DNA of 64,000 bases, from contig CAXXSP010000060.1 in the NCBI GenBank assembly GCA_963676605.2, positions 84,813 to 148,812 of the forward strand, in the 5' to 3' direction. The stretch comes from SABI01 sp963676605 (lineage in GTDB: Bacteria > Spirochaetota > Spirochaetia > Sphaerochaetales > Sphaerochaetaceae). Numbering within the stretch: position 1 is the stretch's first letter; the number at the start of each line of letters is the position of its first letter. Both the position numbers and the translations under genes were made by a program. The notes beneath the pieces were generated by a model. The model searched no databases and was not told the origin of the DNA. It saw only the letters and a program-made list of their open reading frames with translations. Positions 33,382 through 42,444 of the stretch are shown here, piece by piece.

Positions 33382-36300
33382 TCACGCTCCTCCTGAGTCC
33401 GTCGTTTCTCCTTCTCCTCATGATACTCCTGTATCGTAAGATTCCTGAGCAGGGAAGTTCTTCCGTCAGGATTGTGAACGAAACCGACTGTGGAGACATA
33501 GGGTTCTATGATATGAATCTTCTGCAGGGGGGTGACAATGAGCAGCTGCAGGTTGAGACGTTTGAAGAGACCAAGTCCGTACTTCGCCGACTCATCGGAT
33601 CCCCGACCGAAAGCTTCGTCTATGACGACGAAGCGGAAGGAGCGGGACTTCACCTCTCCCCACTCGAGACCGAACTGGTAGGCAAGAGAGGCAGCAAGGA
33701 CCGTGTAGGCAAGCTTCTCCTTCTGCCCTCCCGACTTGCCGCCGCTGTCTGTATAGTGTTCGTACTCGCTGTCATCCTCTCTCAGACGCTCGGAGGCTGC
33801 AAAGACGAACCAGGAACGTACATCAGTCACTTTAGCTGTCCACTTCCGGTCGATGTCCGCATACCCCTGGCGACCCTTGAACCGGTTCACCAGCTCCTTC
33901 ACCTGAAGGAACTTCGCCTCGCTGTACTGCTGCTCGGTTTCCTGAGATCCCTGACTCTCCACACAGGCCTTGAGTTCCTGCCTGAAGTTCCTGATCTCTG
34001 AATCAGTGGTATGCATAGCCTCGAGGAAGATATACCGTCCCGGATTATAATCGATTCCACGAAGAGACCGGTTGATAAGGTCGATTCTCTCCCTGATCTG
34101 TTGACTCTCTCTGCTGAGGAGGGCGTGGAAGTTTGCGATCTCACGGATCGTGTTCTCATTGAGCAGCACCTTGAACTGCTGTTCAAACCGGGGGAGATTC
34201 TCTTTTATCAGATTATCGAGCAGGGTACGGTACTCCCCTTCCGAGGCGATGGTATCATCCATCTCCCGCGTCTCATTCGGGTAATCACGGCGGAAGTCTC
34301 CCATCTTTGCTATGATGGCATCACGGAGGCGGTCAAGACGTTTCTTTGCAGCATCGATCTCATTCTGCAGTGCCTCGCGGATCTTCCGCTCAGCCGCATC
34401 ACAGCCGCTCAAGGTGAGAGACAGGGCGGGAAGATACACAGGGAGGAGAGGACGGATAAGCTCCTCAACGACCGTGAGAGGATAGGGAGAACTCGTCAGG
34501 AGAGCTTCCTGATCCTTCAGGGCAAGTTCATCGCTCTCAATCTTCGTCCTGATACCCCCGAGACTCGTATGGTAGTGGTTGACAGTCTCTGTAGCACCGG
34601 CGATCCTCTCGGAGAGCTCCTTCATTTTTTCCTGCAGTTCCTTGAGGATATCGCTACGGTTTTCAAGGAGAGAGATCTCCTCCTTCATCTCTTCAATGCG
34701 CAGGGAAGCAGGTCTCCATTCGATCTCTTCGAACAGTTCATAGCCCTGAAGCTTTTTCAGGAGATCAAGAGACTCCTCCAGCTCTCTCTTCCTGGTCTGA
34801 AGGGACGCGATCTGAGCTCCCGCCTTCTGCATGTCTGCCTCTAAGAGGCTCTTCTGTTTCTCAAGAGCGGCAATCTTGGCTGTATTGGTCCAGCCGAGCA
34901 CGTAACGGGAACGGTCGCCTATGGAGAACCGGTCATCCTTCTCGTGATGGACGGCGCTTCCCTTGATCTGCCCCTGTCGGGTCAGGGCGCGCCGTACGCT
35001 TCGAAACTCTTCAAGCGTGCTGCAGCAGATCACCTCTCCGAATCGGCTTCTCACCTGCTCTTTCAGCCAGGGGGCACAGGAACTATCAGATTTGAAGGTG
35101 AGCCTGTGATACAGCGAGTCTGCATCGAGGATATCGTGTTTTTTCAGTGCACTCTGCGTCATCCGGTAATAGACGAGACGTCCTTTCAGATGAGTCTCGT
35201 CCACCCACCGGGAGACTTCCCGGTAGTGTTCATCGGGAACAAGGAGGGAGAGTGCAAAGGAGCGGAGGATGCGTTCTATCGCTCCTTCCCATTCCTTGAA
35301 CTCCTCATCAACCGCGATAAGCTCTCCTGCGAAGGGGAGCGTGTTTTCGGAAAGACCGAGTGCGCTGCAGAGACTCTTTCGTATATCAACCTGACGGGTG
35401 TCGATATTGCTCTTTCTGCTCCTGAGGGAGAGAATCTCATCAGAGAGACTCCCGTACTCACCTTTCAGATTTCTGAAAGAGAACTCCAGGTCACTCAGCT
35501 GATTCTCCGTTTCACCTCTTGCAGCTGTGACAAGCGTGATCTGCTCAGCTGCCGCTGAGCGGTTCTTCTCGAATTCTTCTATCCGTGAGGGGAGGGTCAG
35601 GGAGAGGGAGGAAGCGACCTCTTCATACTTCTGTGCCCGCCTCTGTTTCTCTCTCTTCTCTCCTTCAGCTCTGACGATCTCCGCCTTCAAGGTCTCGATC
35701 CGGTTTCCGCCGTTTTCCCGTATCGCTTCACGAAGGTCATCACGGTCAGCGTTCATCTGCTGAATGGAAGACTGGAGAGCATCTCTCTGCTGCACCACTT
35801 TCTTCTCGTTCTGCCTCTCCTTCTCGATCCGTTCGGAAAGGAAATCACGTTTGGTCATGGAGAAGAAGGAGCTGAGAGCCTCACGCCTTTCCGTGCGGCT
35901 CAGTATCTCCTGATCAGTCTCATGATATTTCTCAAGGTTTTCAATGAGGGGGGTGAGTTTCCCTATCTGCTCTTTCGCCTTGAGAATCGCTTCATGTGAG
36001 CGATTGAGATCCTCGAAGTGGTGGATCAGGTTTTCGATCGGCGTCGCCGAGTCGAAGGGTTCGAGCATATGCTCCTGCACGAAGCCTGTCAGATTTCCTA
36101 CCGTCTTCAGAGAGACCGTCTGATGAAAGAGTTCCATCGCCTGTTTGTTACGCAGGCCGAACCGTCTTTGGAAAGAAGCCCCGTATTCAGGAAAGGTCTC
36201 GAACACTTCGATACCCTCCAGCCTTTTCAGCCGCTTCTTCAAAGAGGAGATATCACTGCCGAAATCACTGAAGTGCTCAGCGATCGAGAGAACAGCATCG

Positions 36301-36764
36301 GCAACGACGTAAAAGCGCTGAGGCTGCGAGGCACTATCTTTCTGGTAGAACACCTGGGCAAGAGTGACATCCTGGGAGAAATCCTCATTGCGGAAGTGAC
36401 CGAGAATCACCGAGTGAGTACTCCCCGCATCCCGCAGGGCGACAGGCCTGGCACTGTAGCCCCCGTCACTACGTTCAGATTTGTAATATCCCATCACGTA
36501 CGACCTGAGAGAGCGCTCCTTAAAGGTCGCTCCTGCCGCCTTGTTGTAGGAAATCCTGTTGGCAGGAACAAGGAGCGTCGTCACCGCATCGACGATCGTC
36601 GACTTACCTGATCCTATATCACCGGTGAGAAGCCCGTTATACCCTTCCAGAGGAATACGTACAACTCTGCCGTCGAAGGTTCCCCAGTTGTAGAGCTCTA
36701 CCGTATGGCAGCGGAACCCGGCCCTGGTATCATCATCGGCGAACTCGAAGCCATACTCATTCAT
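33378..36764 (-). CDS. jetC: Wadjet protein JetC (SMC/MukB-like ATPase)
   Basis: The start MNEYGFEFADDDTRAGF at 36764 follows AAGGAG and overlaps jetB by ATGAATGA; the longer in-frame start at 36803 is less likely. The 1128-residue protein has Walker A GDIGSGKS (48-55), long coiled-coil arms broken by a hinge-like region, and a C-terminal head with signature SGGKSGGQKEKLAYTVLA and Walker B FRFVVIDEAFGRG. JetC is the SMC subunit of the loop-extruding JetABC complex. Length and motif order fit the family. Coding appears uninterrupted. Confidence 0.93.
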   Translation of the reverse strand: MNEYGFEFADDDTRAGFRCHTVELYNWGTFDGRVVRIPLEGYNGLLTGDIGSGKSTIVDAVTTLLVPANRISYNKAAGATFKERSLRSYVMGYYKSERSDGGYSARPVALRDAGSTHSVILGHFRNEDFSQDVTLAQVFYQKDSASQPQRFYVVADAVLSIAEHFSDFGSDISSLKKRLKRLEGIEVFETFPEYGASFQRRFGLRNKQAMELFHQTVSLKTVGNLTGFVQEHMLEPFDSATPIENLIHHFEDLNRSHEAILKAKEQIGKLTPLIENLEKYHETDQEILSRTERREALSSFFSMTKRDFLSERIEKERQNEKKVVQQRDALQSSIQQMNADRDDLREAIRENGGNRIETLKAEIVRAEGEKREKQRRAQKYEEVASSLSLTLPSRIEEFEKNRSAAAEQITLVTAARGETENQLSDLEFSFRNLKGEYGSLSDEILSLRSRKSNIDTRQVDIRKSLCSALGLSENTLPFAGELIAVDEEFKEWEGAIERILRSFALSLLVPDEHYREVSRWVDETHLKGRLVYYRMTQSALKKHDILDADSLYHRLTFKSDSSCAPWLKEQVRSRFGEVICCSTLEEFRSVRRALTRQGQIKGSAVHHEKDDRFSIGDRSRYVLGWTNTAKIAALEKQKSLLEADMQKAGAQIASLQTRKRELEESLDLLKKLQGYELFEEIEWRPASLRIEEMKEEISLLENRSDILKELQEKMKELSERIAGATETVNHYHTSLGGIRTKIESDELALKDQEALLTSSPYPLTVVEELIRPLLPVYLPALSLTLSGCDAAERKIREALQNEIDAAKKRLDRLRDAIIAKMGDFRRDYPNETREMDDTIASEGEYRTLLDNLIKENLPRFEQQFKVLLNENTIREIANFHALLSRESQQIRERIDLINRSLRGIDYNPGRYIFLEAMHTTDSEIRNFRQELKACVESQGSQETEQQYSEAKFLQVKELVNRFKGRQGYADIDRKWTAKVTDVRSWFVFAASERLREDDSEYEHYTDSGGKSGGQKEKLAYTVLAASLAYQFGLEWGEVKSRSFRFVVIDEAFGRGSDESAKYGLGLFKRLNLQLLIVTPLQKIHIIEPYVSTVGFVHNPDGRTSLLRNLTIQEYHEEKEKRRTQEERE

Positions 36765-37350
36765 CCTCTGCTCCTTCACTCTCATCAGAATCAAGATACT
36801 CACTCAGCTTTCTGTCGAAGTCACTGAGCCACTGGGCATCGATAAAAGCCTTCAGGATACGCTTCACCTCAATCTTCTCTCTCTTCTGATCAAGGAACCG
36901 GATAAACCCGAGATCATGGATTTTCTTGAGATGGGCATCAAGACGGCTCTGCACCTTCACCTCATTCGAAGAGGAGGGAAAGAAGGCGCTGATCATATCA
37001 CGCACCTCACTCACCTGGAGAATAAGCCGTGCCTCTCCCGAGGAGACCTCATGCTCGCTTATCTTACGCCTGAGAAGAGCGAGAATAAGGGAAACAGGAT
37101 AAGAAAGAGGCCGCCTGGATACCAGGCGAGGAAGTGGAGCCATCTCCTCTTCCTCCTCCTTCGTCTTCAGGTAGGCAAACCCGTCGCTTTCATGAATCTC
37201 AAGGTCGAGACCGATCACAGCAAGATAATCTCTCACCTGCCCTTCAAAGCGCATCAGGGACTCCCAGAGAGAAGCCTTCTCCTCCTTGTAGAGAATCCCC
37301 TTCATAAGCTGTATCACCACCGGAGACATCTGCATCTCATTCGTTTCCAT
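36757..37350 (-). CDS. jetB: Wadjet protein JetB (DUF4194, MukE-like)
   Basis: The start METNEMQMSPVVIQLMKGIL at 37350 has GGAGGAG upstream and overlaps jetA by 14 bp; a start at 37392 would lie deeper inside jetA. The 197-residue protein has the DUF4194 features WESLMRFEGQVRDYLAVIGL, SYPVSLILALLRRKI and a winged-helix-like end with FLDQKREKIEVKRILK. JetB is the KITE/MukE-like subunit bridging the kleisin JetA and the JetC heads. Confidence 0.9.
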   Translation of the reverse strand: METNEMQMSPVVIQLMKGILYKEEKASLWESLMRFEGQVRDYLAVIGLDLEIHESDGFAYLKTKEEEEEMAPLPRLVSRRPLSYPVSLILALLRRKISEHEVSSGEARLILQVSEVRDMISAFFPSSSNEVKVQSRLDAHLKKIHDLGFIRFLDQKREKIEVKRILKAFIDAQWLSDFDRKLSEYLDSDESEGAEDE

Positions 37351-38803
37351 GCGAACTCCTCCTGCTGAATATGATACGTGAAAGACGGGCACGCCTCAGC
37401 ACCCCGCTTTTCTCATCACGCCATTGTACGGTATCAGAGACCGACTCATCCACTATGGCAGAAGAAGACTCCTCCGCCATCAGAAGATAGGTCAGCACCT
37501 CCGCAAGCCCCATCTCGAGAGGAAACTGTTCAAGCAGATCAGAAAGAGTCACCTGATCAGAGTCCTCCAGGGCTCTGTCAATATTGCCCTGCAGCCTCTC
37601 CCTGTCTACAGCGACAAGGTCGAAGAGCTTGTTGGTATCGACCTCAAGGTCATCTTCTTCCTCAATTCTCGAATCCAGATCAGCCTTCTGCTGCGGTGTA
37701 TAGAGCTTCTGTTCCATAGGGAGGTTCACCCGGGCCTTAGCCTCATCGACCTCCATCCAGAAACCCTCCACCTTCTCATCCCTGAGACCCACGGCCTTCT
37801 TCTCGATGGCATCAAGCAGCCCTATGATCCGTCTGTTCTCCCAGAACGCACGGTCATCAAGATAGCGCCTCAGCTGACGTGAAAGACGACGTACCGTCCC
37901 CTGCGTCTGACCTCCCGCCTCCATCCAGTCGAAGTGAATCCTCTTGAGACGGAAATCCTTTCTCAGATCCCCCAGCTCCTCAAGCTCATAGATCCTGTCG
38001 AGCTGTCTCGACAGCTCCTCCTGAGCATCAGGAGCCATGATGAAATCCCAGAACGCCTGAAAACTCCGTCCCTCATCAGAATTCTCAATCGCATCATGGC
38101 CGTGAAAGAACTGCTCAAGCAGTTCTCCCTTCTCCCCTTCCCAGGTCGCAATATCTTCACGAATCTCACGGTCCAGGGAACGGAAATGATTATCGACAGC
38201 ACGGAAGTCTCCAAGAAGTTCACGTGCGGTACGCCTGAACTGAAGAAACCTCTCCCTGATCTGCCTCTCATCCATCACAGGAAGATCTCCCCCCTTGATA
38301 CGGGCAATCTGCCTGTCCAGCACCCTCTTCTGCTCCTCAAGCTCTGCAATCCGTACATCCTTGTCCTTCTCAACCCCCTGCACGATCTGACGCAGCAGAT
38401 CGAAGCAGGTGTTCAGACGACTCTCGGTTCCGATGAACTGATGGGCGAACAGCCCATCCATCCACTGAAGCACCCGCTCAGTCGCCGGAGTAAGATCATA
38501 ATGGGGAATATCAGAACCGTCCGGATAGAACTTTCGAAGCCACTCTCTTCCCGGAGCACTCCACTCCTCCAGGTAATCAGAGGCATTGCGGGGAAAAGGG
38601 TCATCAGCTCTTCCGTCACGGAGAGAAAACAGATAATCCTCAAGACGCATCACCATCTCATCCTCATCGACCTGACGGGCATTCTCCTCACGGAACACAC
38701 GATCAAGAAAGCTGATGATCAGCGGAGCATTATCTGCAGCCATGAGACGCCACGAAGGATGATTCCTTCTTCTGCTTGTAAGTGCATCGAAATCGAAAGG
38801 CAT
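37337..38803 (-). CDS. jetA: Wadjet protein JetA (DUF3375, kleisin/MukF-like)
   Basis: This 488-residue protein starts MPFDFDALTSRRRNHPSWRL, a typical DUF3375 N-terminus, continues with a winged-helix/coiled-coil body (VLQWMDGLFAHQFIGTESRL, FWDFIMAPDAQEEL) and ends with a region including EEDDLEVDTNKLFDLVAVDR. JetA is the MukF-like kleisin of Wadjet. A stop codon lies just upstream in frame, so 38803 is the earliest start. Only AAGG one base before ATG is seen, and a promoter-like TTGCAC-N17-TACGTT ends five bases before the ATG, so the mRNA may be leaderless. First gene of jetABCD. Confidence 0.92.
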   Translation of the reverse strand: MPFDFDALTSRRRNHPSWRLMAADNAPLIISFLDRVFREENARQVDEDEMVMRLEDYLFSLRDGRADDPFPRNASDYLEEWSAPGREWLRKFYPDGSDIPHYDLTPATERVLQWMDGLFAHQFIGTESRLNTCFDLLRQIVQGVEKDKDVRIAELEEQKRVLDRQIARIKGGDLPVMDERQIRERFLQFRRTARELLGDFRAVDNHFRSLDREIREDIATWEGEKGELLEQFFHGHDAIENSDEGRSFQAFWDFIMAPDAQEELSRQLDRIYELEELGDLRKDFRLKRIHFDWMEAGGQTQGTVRRLSRQLRRYLDDRAFWENRRIIGLLDAIEKKAVGLRDEKVEGFWMEVDEAKARVNLPMEQKLYTPQQKADLDSRIEEEDDLEVDTNKLFDLVAVDRERLQGNIDRALEDSDQVTLSDLLEQFPLEMGLAEVLTYLLMAEESSSAIVDESVSDTVQWRDEKSGVLRRARLSRIIFSRRSSHGNE

Positions 38804-39060
38804 GCCTTAACGTATCACCGGAGAAGAGAGTGTGCAAGTAGAAGATTGAACTCTCACGAATCGAAAAACCAACAGAGTGCTGACGCAGTCCCATACAACC
38901 TGACACTTCACATTAGCAGTGATGTTATCGTATCGATTCAAACCTATAATCGCCAATCAGGATACCTTTCGTGCAGGGTTAGCATAAAAATCGCCAAAAT
39001 AACTCAGGAAGTCAGGGAAAAGTACATGTGCGGAAGCAAACTCTCTCAGCAACTCCGGAT
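38804..39060. other. intergenic region upstream of jetA
   Basis: These 257 bp separate the hybrid histidine kinase stop from jetA. They contain the putative jetA promoter (minus strand TTGCAC at 38837-38832, TACGTT at 38814-38809) and two ATCGCCAA words near 38947 and 38990. No gene or terminator was recognised. Confidence 0.4.
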
Positions 39061-40899
39061 TCAGGGTTGTGGTTCTGAGTGGTCAACGAGAGGAAAGGAC
39101 ATCTTCACGGCACAGCCTCTGGTATCTGTCCTATTCTTGATTGATATCGTTCCGTTGTATTTCATGACAATTCCATAAACGAGGGACAAGCCCAGGCCGG
39201 TATTCACCCCGTTGTGTGATTTGGTGGAATAAAATGGGGTGAAATAGTCTTTACTGATATCTATACCCTCTCCGGAGTCCAGCACAAGTAATTCCAGATA
39301 GTTCTCATGATTGACGAAAGTTCTTTCGATAATGATGTCGATCGTTCCTTCCCTGTGTATTGACTCGAAGCTATTCTTGATGATATTCAGCAGGGCTTGC
39401 TTGAATTCGTTCTCATTGATATAGACAGTGTTGTTTCTATCTCTTTCTATCAGATTGATCCTGATATCCTTCAACTTCGCGTTCACACTCAGCAGGTCTA
39501 TCATCTCTTTCACCAGGTCATTGATATTGATATCTTCCGGTGCAACCTTTTCGAGATTGGAGAAATTCTGCAGATTGCTGACGATCTTGTTGATATATAT
39601 GACCTGCTTGGACAGCTGGTTCACGATCGAAAGAAGATCGGAGTCATTGAAACGGAATCTGATATTTGTAAGGTAATTGCTTATAATATCAAGGGGATTG
39701 TTTATCTCATGAGCGACCCCGGCAGAGAGGAGTCCGACAGATGAGAGTTTCTCCGACAGGTGATGATTCTGCTGGAGGTAGTCGTACTCAGTAATATCGT
39801 AGAAGATCAGCATAGATCCAATTTTCTCAATCCCGTCATAGATAGGAGAGTAGTGGACATTGTAGATCCCCTCCACACCCTGAATACTCAATGACAGATG
39901 GTAGGAGGTCTGCTCGGAAGGTTGCAAGAGCATATTCAATATCACATGCTTTGTCATATCTGTTGTCTTATCCAGAATAAGATGTCCCGGCTTATCGGCA
40001 AGATCTTTCAGGCTCACCTGAAAGGTGCTCACGAAATATTTGTTTGCGAGTTTGAGCATTCCCTCGTTATTGAGAATGACAAGATTCACCGGGAGATTCT
40101 CAAGTATCGCTTCATTGTACTTGAGAAGGTGATAGAAGGACTCGGACGTTTCGTCGTTCTCAGGCCGTTCTGAGAGCTGAGTATAGGCCATCTTGATGAT
40201 CTGCATTCTCCCTATACTGTGGATATACTCTGTGAGAACATTCATACCGTTTCGGATAATTGATACTCTATCCGAGATATCGAGGGCCCAGTCGATTTTA
40301 TGGGTCATGATAATAATACAGCACCCCTCATCTCTCAGTCTTCTCAGGACGGTCTTGAGGATCTGATAATACTCGACCGAAAGCTTGTCCAGAGATTCGT
40401 CCAGAATGAGTACTCTCGGGTTGTTCTTGATCTTGGCAAGGATTGCGACAAGTGCACGCTCGGAGAGCGTCAGGTTTTTGATCAGCTTCTGAACATCAAG
40501 GGTTATCCCCATTTCCTGCAGATACTCTTCAGCCATGGAGTTCATGTTCCGTTTCAGGCTCAGGGAGAAGAAAGGGGTCTTGATATCATTGAAGAAGAGG
40601 GTCTCTGCAACGGTGAAATAGGGATTCAGCATCAGCTGCTGGTGGACGAATCTCACTCCCTTCTTTTTAGCAAGTTTTGTCTGGATATGTGGATACTCAT
40701 GCATATCGAGCAGAATTGAACCTGAGTCAGGCTTTGCCAGGCCGCACAGGATCAGTCCCAGACTTGATTTCCCTGCCCCGTGCTCGCCGATTACGGCATG
40801 GATACTGCTGCTGTGAAAGCGGATATTGATACGATTGAGGACTCTCACCTTATTGTAATTGAGTCGTACATTCCTGATATCAATGAGCTTCTGGGGCAT
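39061..40899 (-). CDS. hybrid histidine kinase with N-terminal ABC-transporter ATPase domain
   Basis: This 612-residue protein joins three parts. Residues 1-240 are an ABC ATPase of the sugar/BMP importer type: Walker A GEHGAGKSS (38-46), a VHQQ Q-loop (85-88), an atypical signature LTLSERALVAI as in RbsA first domains, Walker B VLILDE (163-168) and H-loop His200. Residues ~260-375 are a PAS-like domain (NLPVNLVILNNEGMLKLANK, GSMLIFYDITEYD). Residues ~380-612 are a histidine kinase: His397 in GVAHEINNP, N-box NIIKNS, G1 DSGEGID and G2 GLGLSL. There are no membrane segments. It is 1 bp downstream of an NtrC-like regulator gene and near a divergent BMP importer. The ATPase part may dock on the permeases as an alternative cassette and report transport; this is inference. 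Confidence 0.88.
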   Translation of the reverse strand: MPQKLIDIRNVRLNYNKVRVLNRINIRFHSSSIHAVIGEHGAGKSSLGLILCGLAKPDSGSILLDMHEYPHIQTKLAKKKGVRFVHQQLMLNPYFTVAETLFFNDIKTPFFSLSLKRNMNSMAEEYLQEMGITLDVQKLIKNLTLSERALVAILAKIKNNPRVLILDESLDKLSVEYYQILKTVLRRLRDEGCCIIIMTHKIDWALDISDRVSIIRNGMNVLTEYIHSIGRMQIIKMAYTQLSERPENDETSESFYHLLKYNEAILENLPVNLVILNNEGMLKLANKYFVSTFQVSLKDLADKPGHLILDKTTDMTKHVILNMLLQPSEQTSYHLSLSIQGVEGIYNVHYSPIYDGIEKIGSMLIFYDITEYDYLQQNHHLSEKLSSVGLLSAGVAHEINNPLDIISNYLTNIRFRFNDSDLLSIVNQLSKQVIYINKIVSNLQNFSNLEKVAPEDININDLVKEMIDLLSVNAKLKDIRINLIERDRNNTVYINENEFKQALLNIIKNSFESIHREGTIDIIIERTFVNHENYLELLVLDSGEGIDISKDYFTPFYSTKSHNGVNTGLGLSLVYGIVMKYNGTISIKNRTDTRGCAVKMSFPLVDHSEPQP

Positions 40900-40900
40900 A

Positions 40901-42226
40901 CTACGCTATTCCATACTTCTTCAGTTTCAGGTACAGCGTATTCCTGCTCATATTCAAGTATTTTGCTGCTTCGGACTTGTTGTTATTGGTATTGAGAAGA
41001 ACCTTCTGAATCAACTCCTTCTCCTTCTGCTGCACCGGGCTCAGAGAATTGCTCCCGCTCTTACCGCTGAACTCGATCCCGGGAGGAAGATCCTCGATCA
41101 TGATCTCTTCACTCTGGCTTATGGTCGCTGCATAGAGGAGAGCGTTCTTGAGTTCTCTGATATTTCCCGGCCAGTGATAATCCCTGAAGAGGGAGAGAAC
41201 CTGAGGAGATAGACGCTTCGCTGTAAGAGATGCACCGGAACATATTCTGCTCAGCAGGGACTGAACCAGATCTTCGAGATCTTCCATCCGCTTTCTCAGC
41301 GGAGGGATGCGCAGCAGGGCGCCGTTCAGGCGATAGAAGAGGTCTTCTCTGAAATCTCCTTCCGCAACCATTGCCGACAGGTCTTTATTAGTGGAGGCGA
41401 GAAAGCGCACATTGATCTTCCGCGTTTCATGCCCGCCAATCCTTCTCACCTCCTGGTTCTGAAGAACTCGCAGGATTTTAGCCTGCAGCGTTTTCGGCAT
41501 ATCTCCGATCTCATCGAGCAGAAGAGTCCCTCCGTCCGCCTGCTCAAACACTCCCCGGTATTCAGAGGCGGCTCCTGTATAGGCACCCTTCTCATGACCG
41601 AACAGTTCATTATCAAGAAGACTCTCGGGGAAGGCGGCACAGTTGATCTTGATAAATTTCTCCTCACTCCGGTGCGAATGATGGTAGACATATTCCGCCA
41701 GCCCTTCCTTGCCGGTTCCATTCTCCCCGCTGATAAGGATCGTGATATCAGATGCAGCAAGCTGTTTTGCACGATATAGCACATTGCAGTATTCAACATT
41801 CCGGCTGTCCAGGAGCGGCAACTCCCCCTTGCTCTCGGAAGGCTCCTCTGCATCTTCCTTCTTGTCTGCCTGATTCTCCGTCGCTGACTCGATCCGTGTA
41901 CAGAGTGTATTGAAATCTATCGGTTTCCGCACGAAGTCGAAGGCTCCGAGCTTCATCGCCCTGACCGCGGCCTCTACCGTGGCAAATCCCGTGATCATGA
42001 TGACAGGAATACAGGGATACACTTCCTTCAGTTTCTCCAGAGTATCGACCCCGTTCTCATTGCCCAGCTTGACATCAAGAAGAATGACATCGATATCTTC
42101 ACTTTCCAGGACAGAAAAGGCCTTCTGCGTGTTCTGTGCATAATAGAGAAAATGCCCGACGAAAGAAAAATTATCTTTCAGGACTTGAAACAACTGGTAG
42201 TTATCATCAATGAACAAAATATCCAA
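40901..42226 (-). CDS. NtrC-family response regulator, sigma-54 activator
   Basis: This 441-residue protein has a receiver domain (phospho-acceptor Asp51 in LLDVK, acidic pocket IDD at 6-8, TG at 79-80, Lys101), an AAA+ sigma-54 activation domain (Walker A GENGTGKE 167-174, GAYTGA 214-219, Walker B GTLLLDEIGD) and a Fis-type helix-turn-helix at the end (NKSEAAKYLNMSRNTLYLKL). The sigma-54 contact loop reads GAYTGA rather than GAFTGA, a known conservative variant. It is encoded with the ABC-histidine kinase and presumably activates the divergent importer from the -24/-12 promoter at 42390-42404 by binding the palindromes at 42251-42303. Confidence 0.92.
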   Translation of the reverse strand: MDILFIDDNYQLFQVLKDNFSFVGHFLYYAQNTQKAFSVLESEDIDVILLDVKLGNENGVDTLEKLKEVYPCIPVIMITGFATVEAAVRAMKLGAFDFVRKPIDFNTLCTRIESATENQADKKEDAEEPSESKGELPLLDSRNVEYCNVLYRAKQLAASDITILISGENGTGKEGLAEYVYHHSHRSEEKFIKINCAAFPESLLDNELFGHEKGAYTGAASEYRGVFEQADGGTLLLDEIGDMPKTLQAKILRVLQNQEVRRIGGHETRKINVRFLASTNKDLSAMVAEGDFREDLFYRLNGALLRIPPLRKRMEDLEDLVQSLLSRICSGASLTAKRLSPQVLSLFRDYHWPGNIRELKNALLYAATISQSEEIMIEDLPPGIEFSGKSGSNSLSPVQQKEKELIQKVLLNTNNNKSEAAKYLNMSRNTLYLKLKKYGIA

Positions 42227-42250
42227 ACGCTACACTCCCCTGCACACTCA

Positions 42251-42303
42251 TTGTCCTTACAAATTCAGGACAATCTGAACAGACACTGTCCTATTTTAGG
42301 ACA
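42251..42303 (+). promoter_or_regulatory. enhancer-like palindromes for the sigma-54 activator
   Basis: Two inverted repeats of the same half-site occur: TTGTCCT-N9-AGGACAA (42251-42273) and TGTCCTA-TTT-TAGGACA (42287-42303). They lie 90-140 bp upstream of the -24/-12 promoter and directly upstream of the regulator gene, as expected for NtrC-type enhancer sites with autoregulation. Confidence 0.65.
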
Positions 42304-42389
42304 ACTGTAGTATAAAAGATGTGAAACCGCAATGTGAGAACATGAAAAAACTCATACGGTACAAACAATAAAGAAATCAGGCCGTCTGT

Positions 42390-42404
42390 TGGCACAGTAT
42401 ATGC
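42390..42404 (+). promoter_or_regulatory. sigma-54 (-24/-12) promoter of the BMP importer operon
   Basis: TGGCACAGTATATGC keeps the essential GG and GC at the correct spacing and the full TGGCAC box; only the first T of the -12 TTGC is changed to A. The predicted start site is near 42416, 29 bp before the ATG. The ribosome-binding site is AAGGAGAG. Confidence 0.75.
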
Positions 42405-42444
42405 CATAACAAAAACTAGAATACCATGTATATAAGGAGAGAAC

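Noticed and set aside
34011..34844. 277-codon plus-strand open frame inside jetC
   Set aside because: Antisense shadow of the coiled-coil region of JetC.
37934..39178. 414-codon plus-strand open frame across jetA and the kinase end
   Set aside because: It is antisense to jetA, crosses the intergenic region, and its translation has no recognisable domain; jetA is clearly the coding strand.
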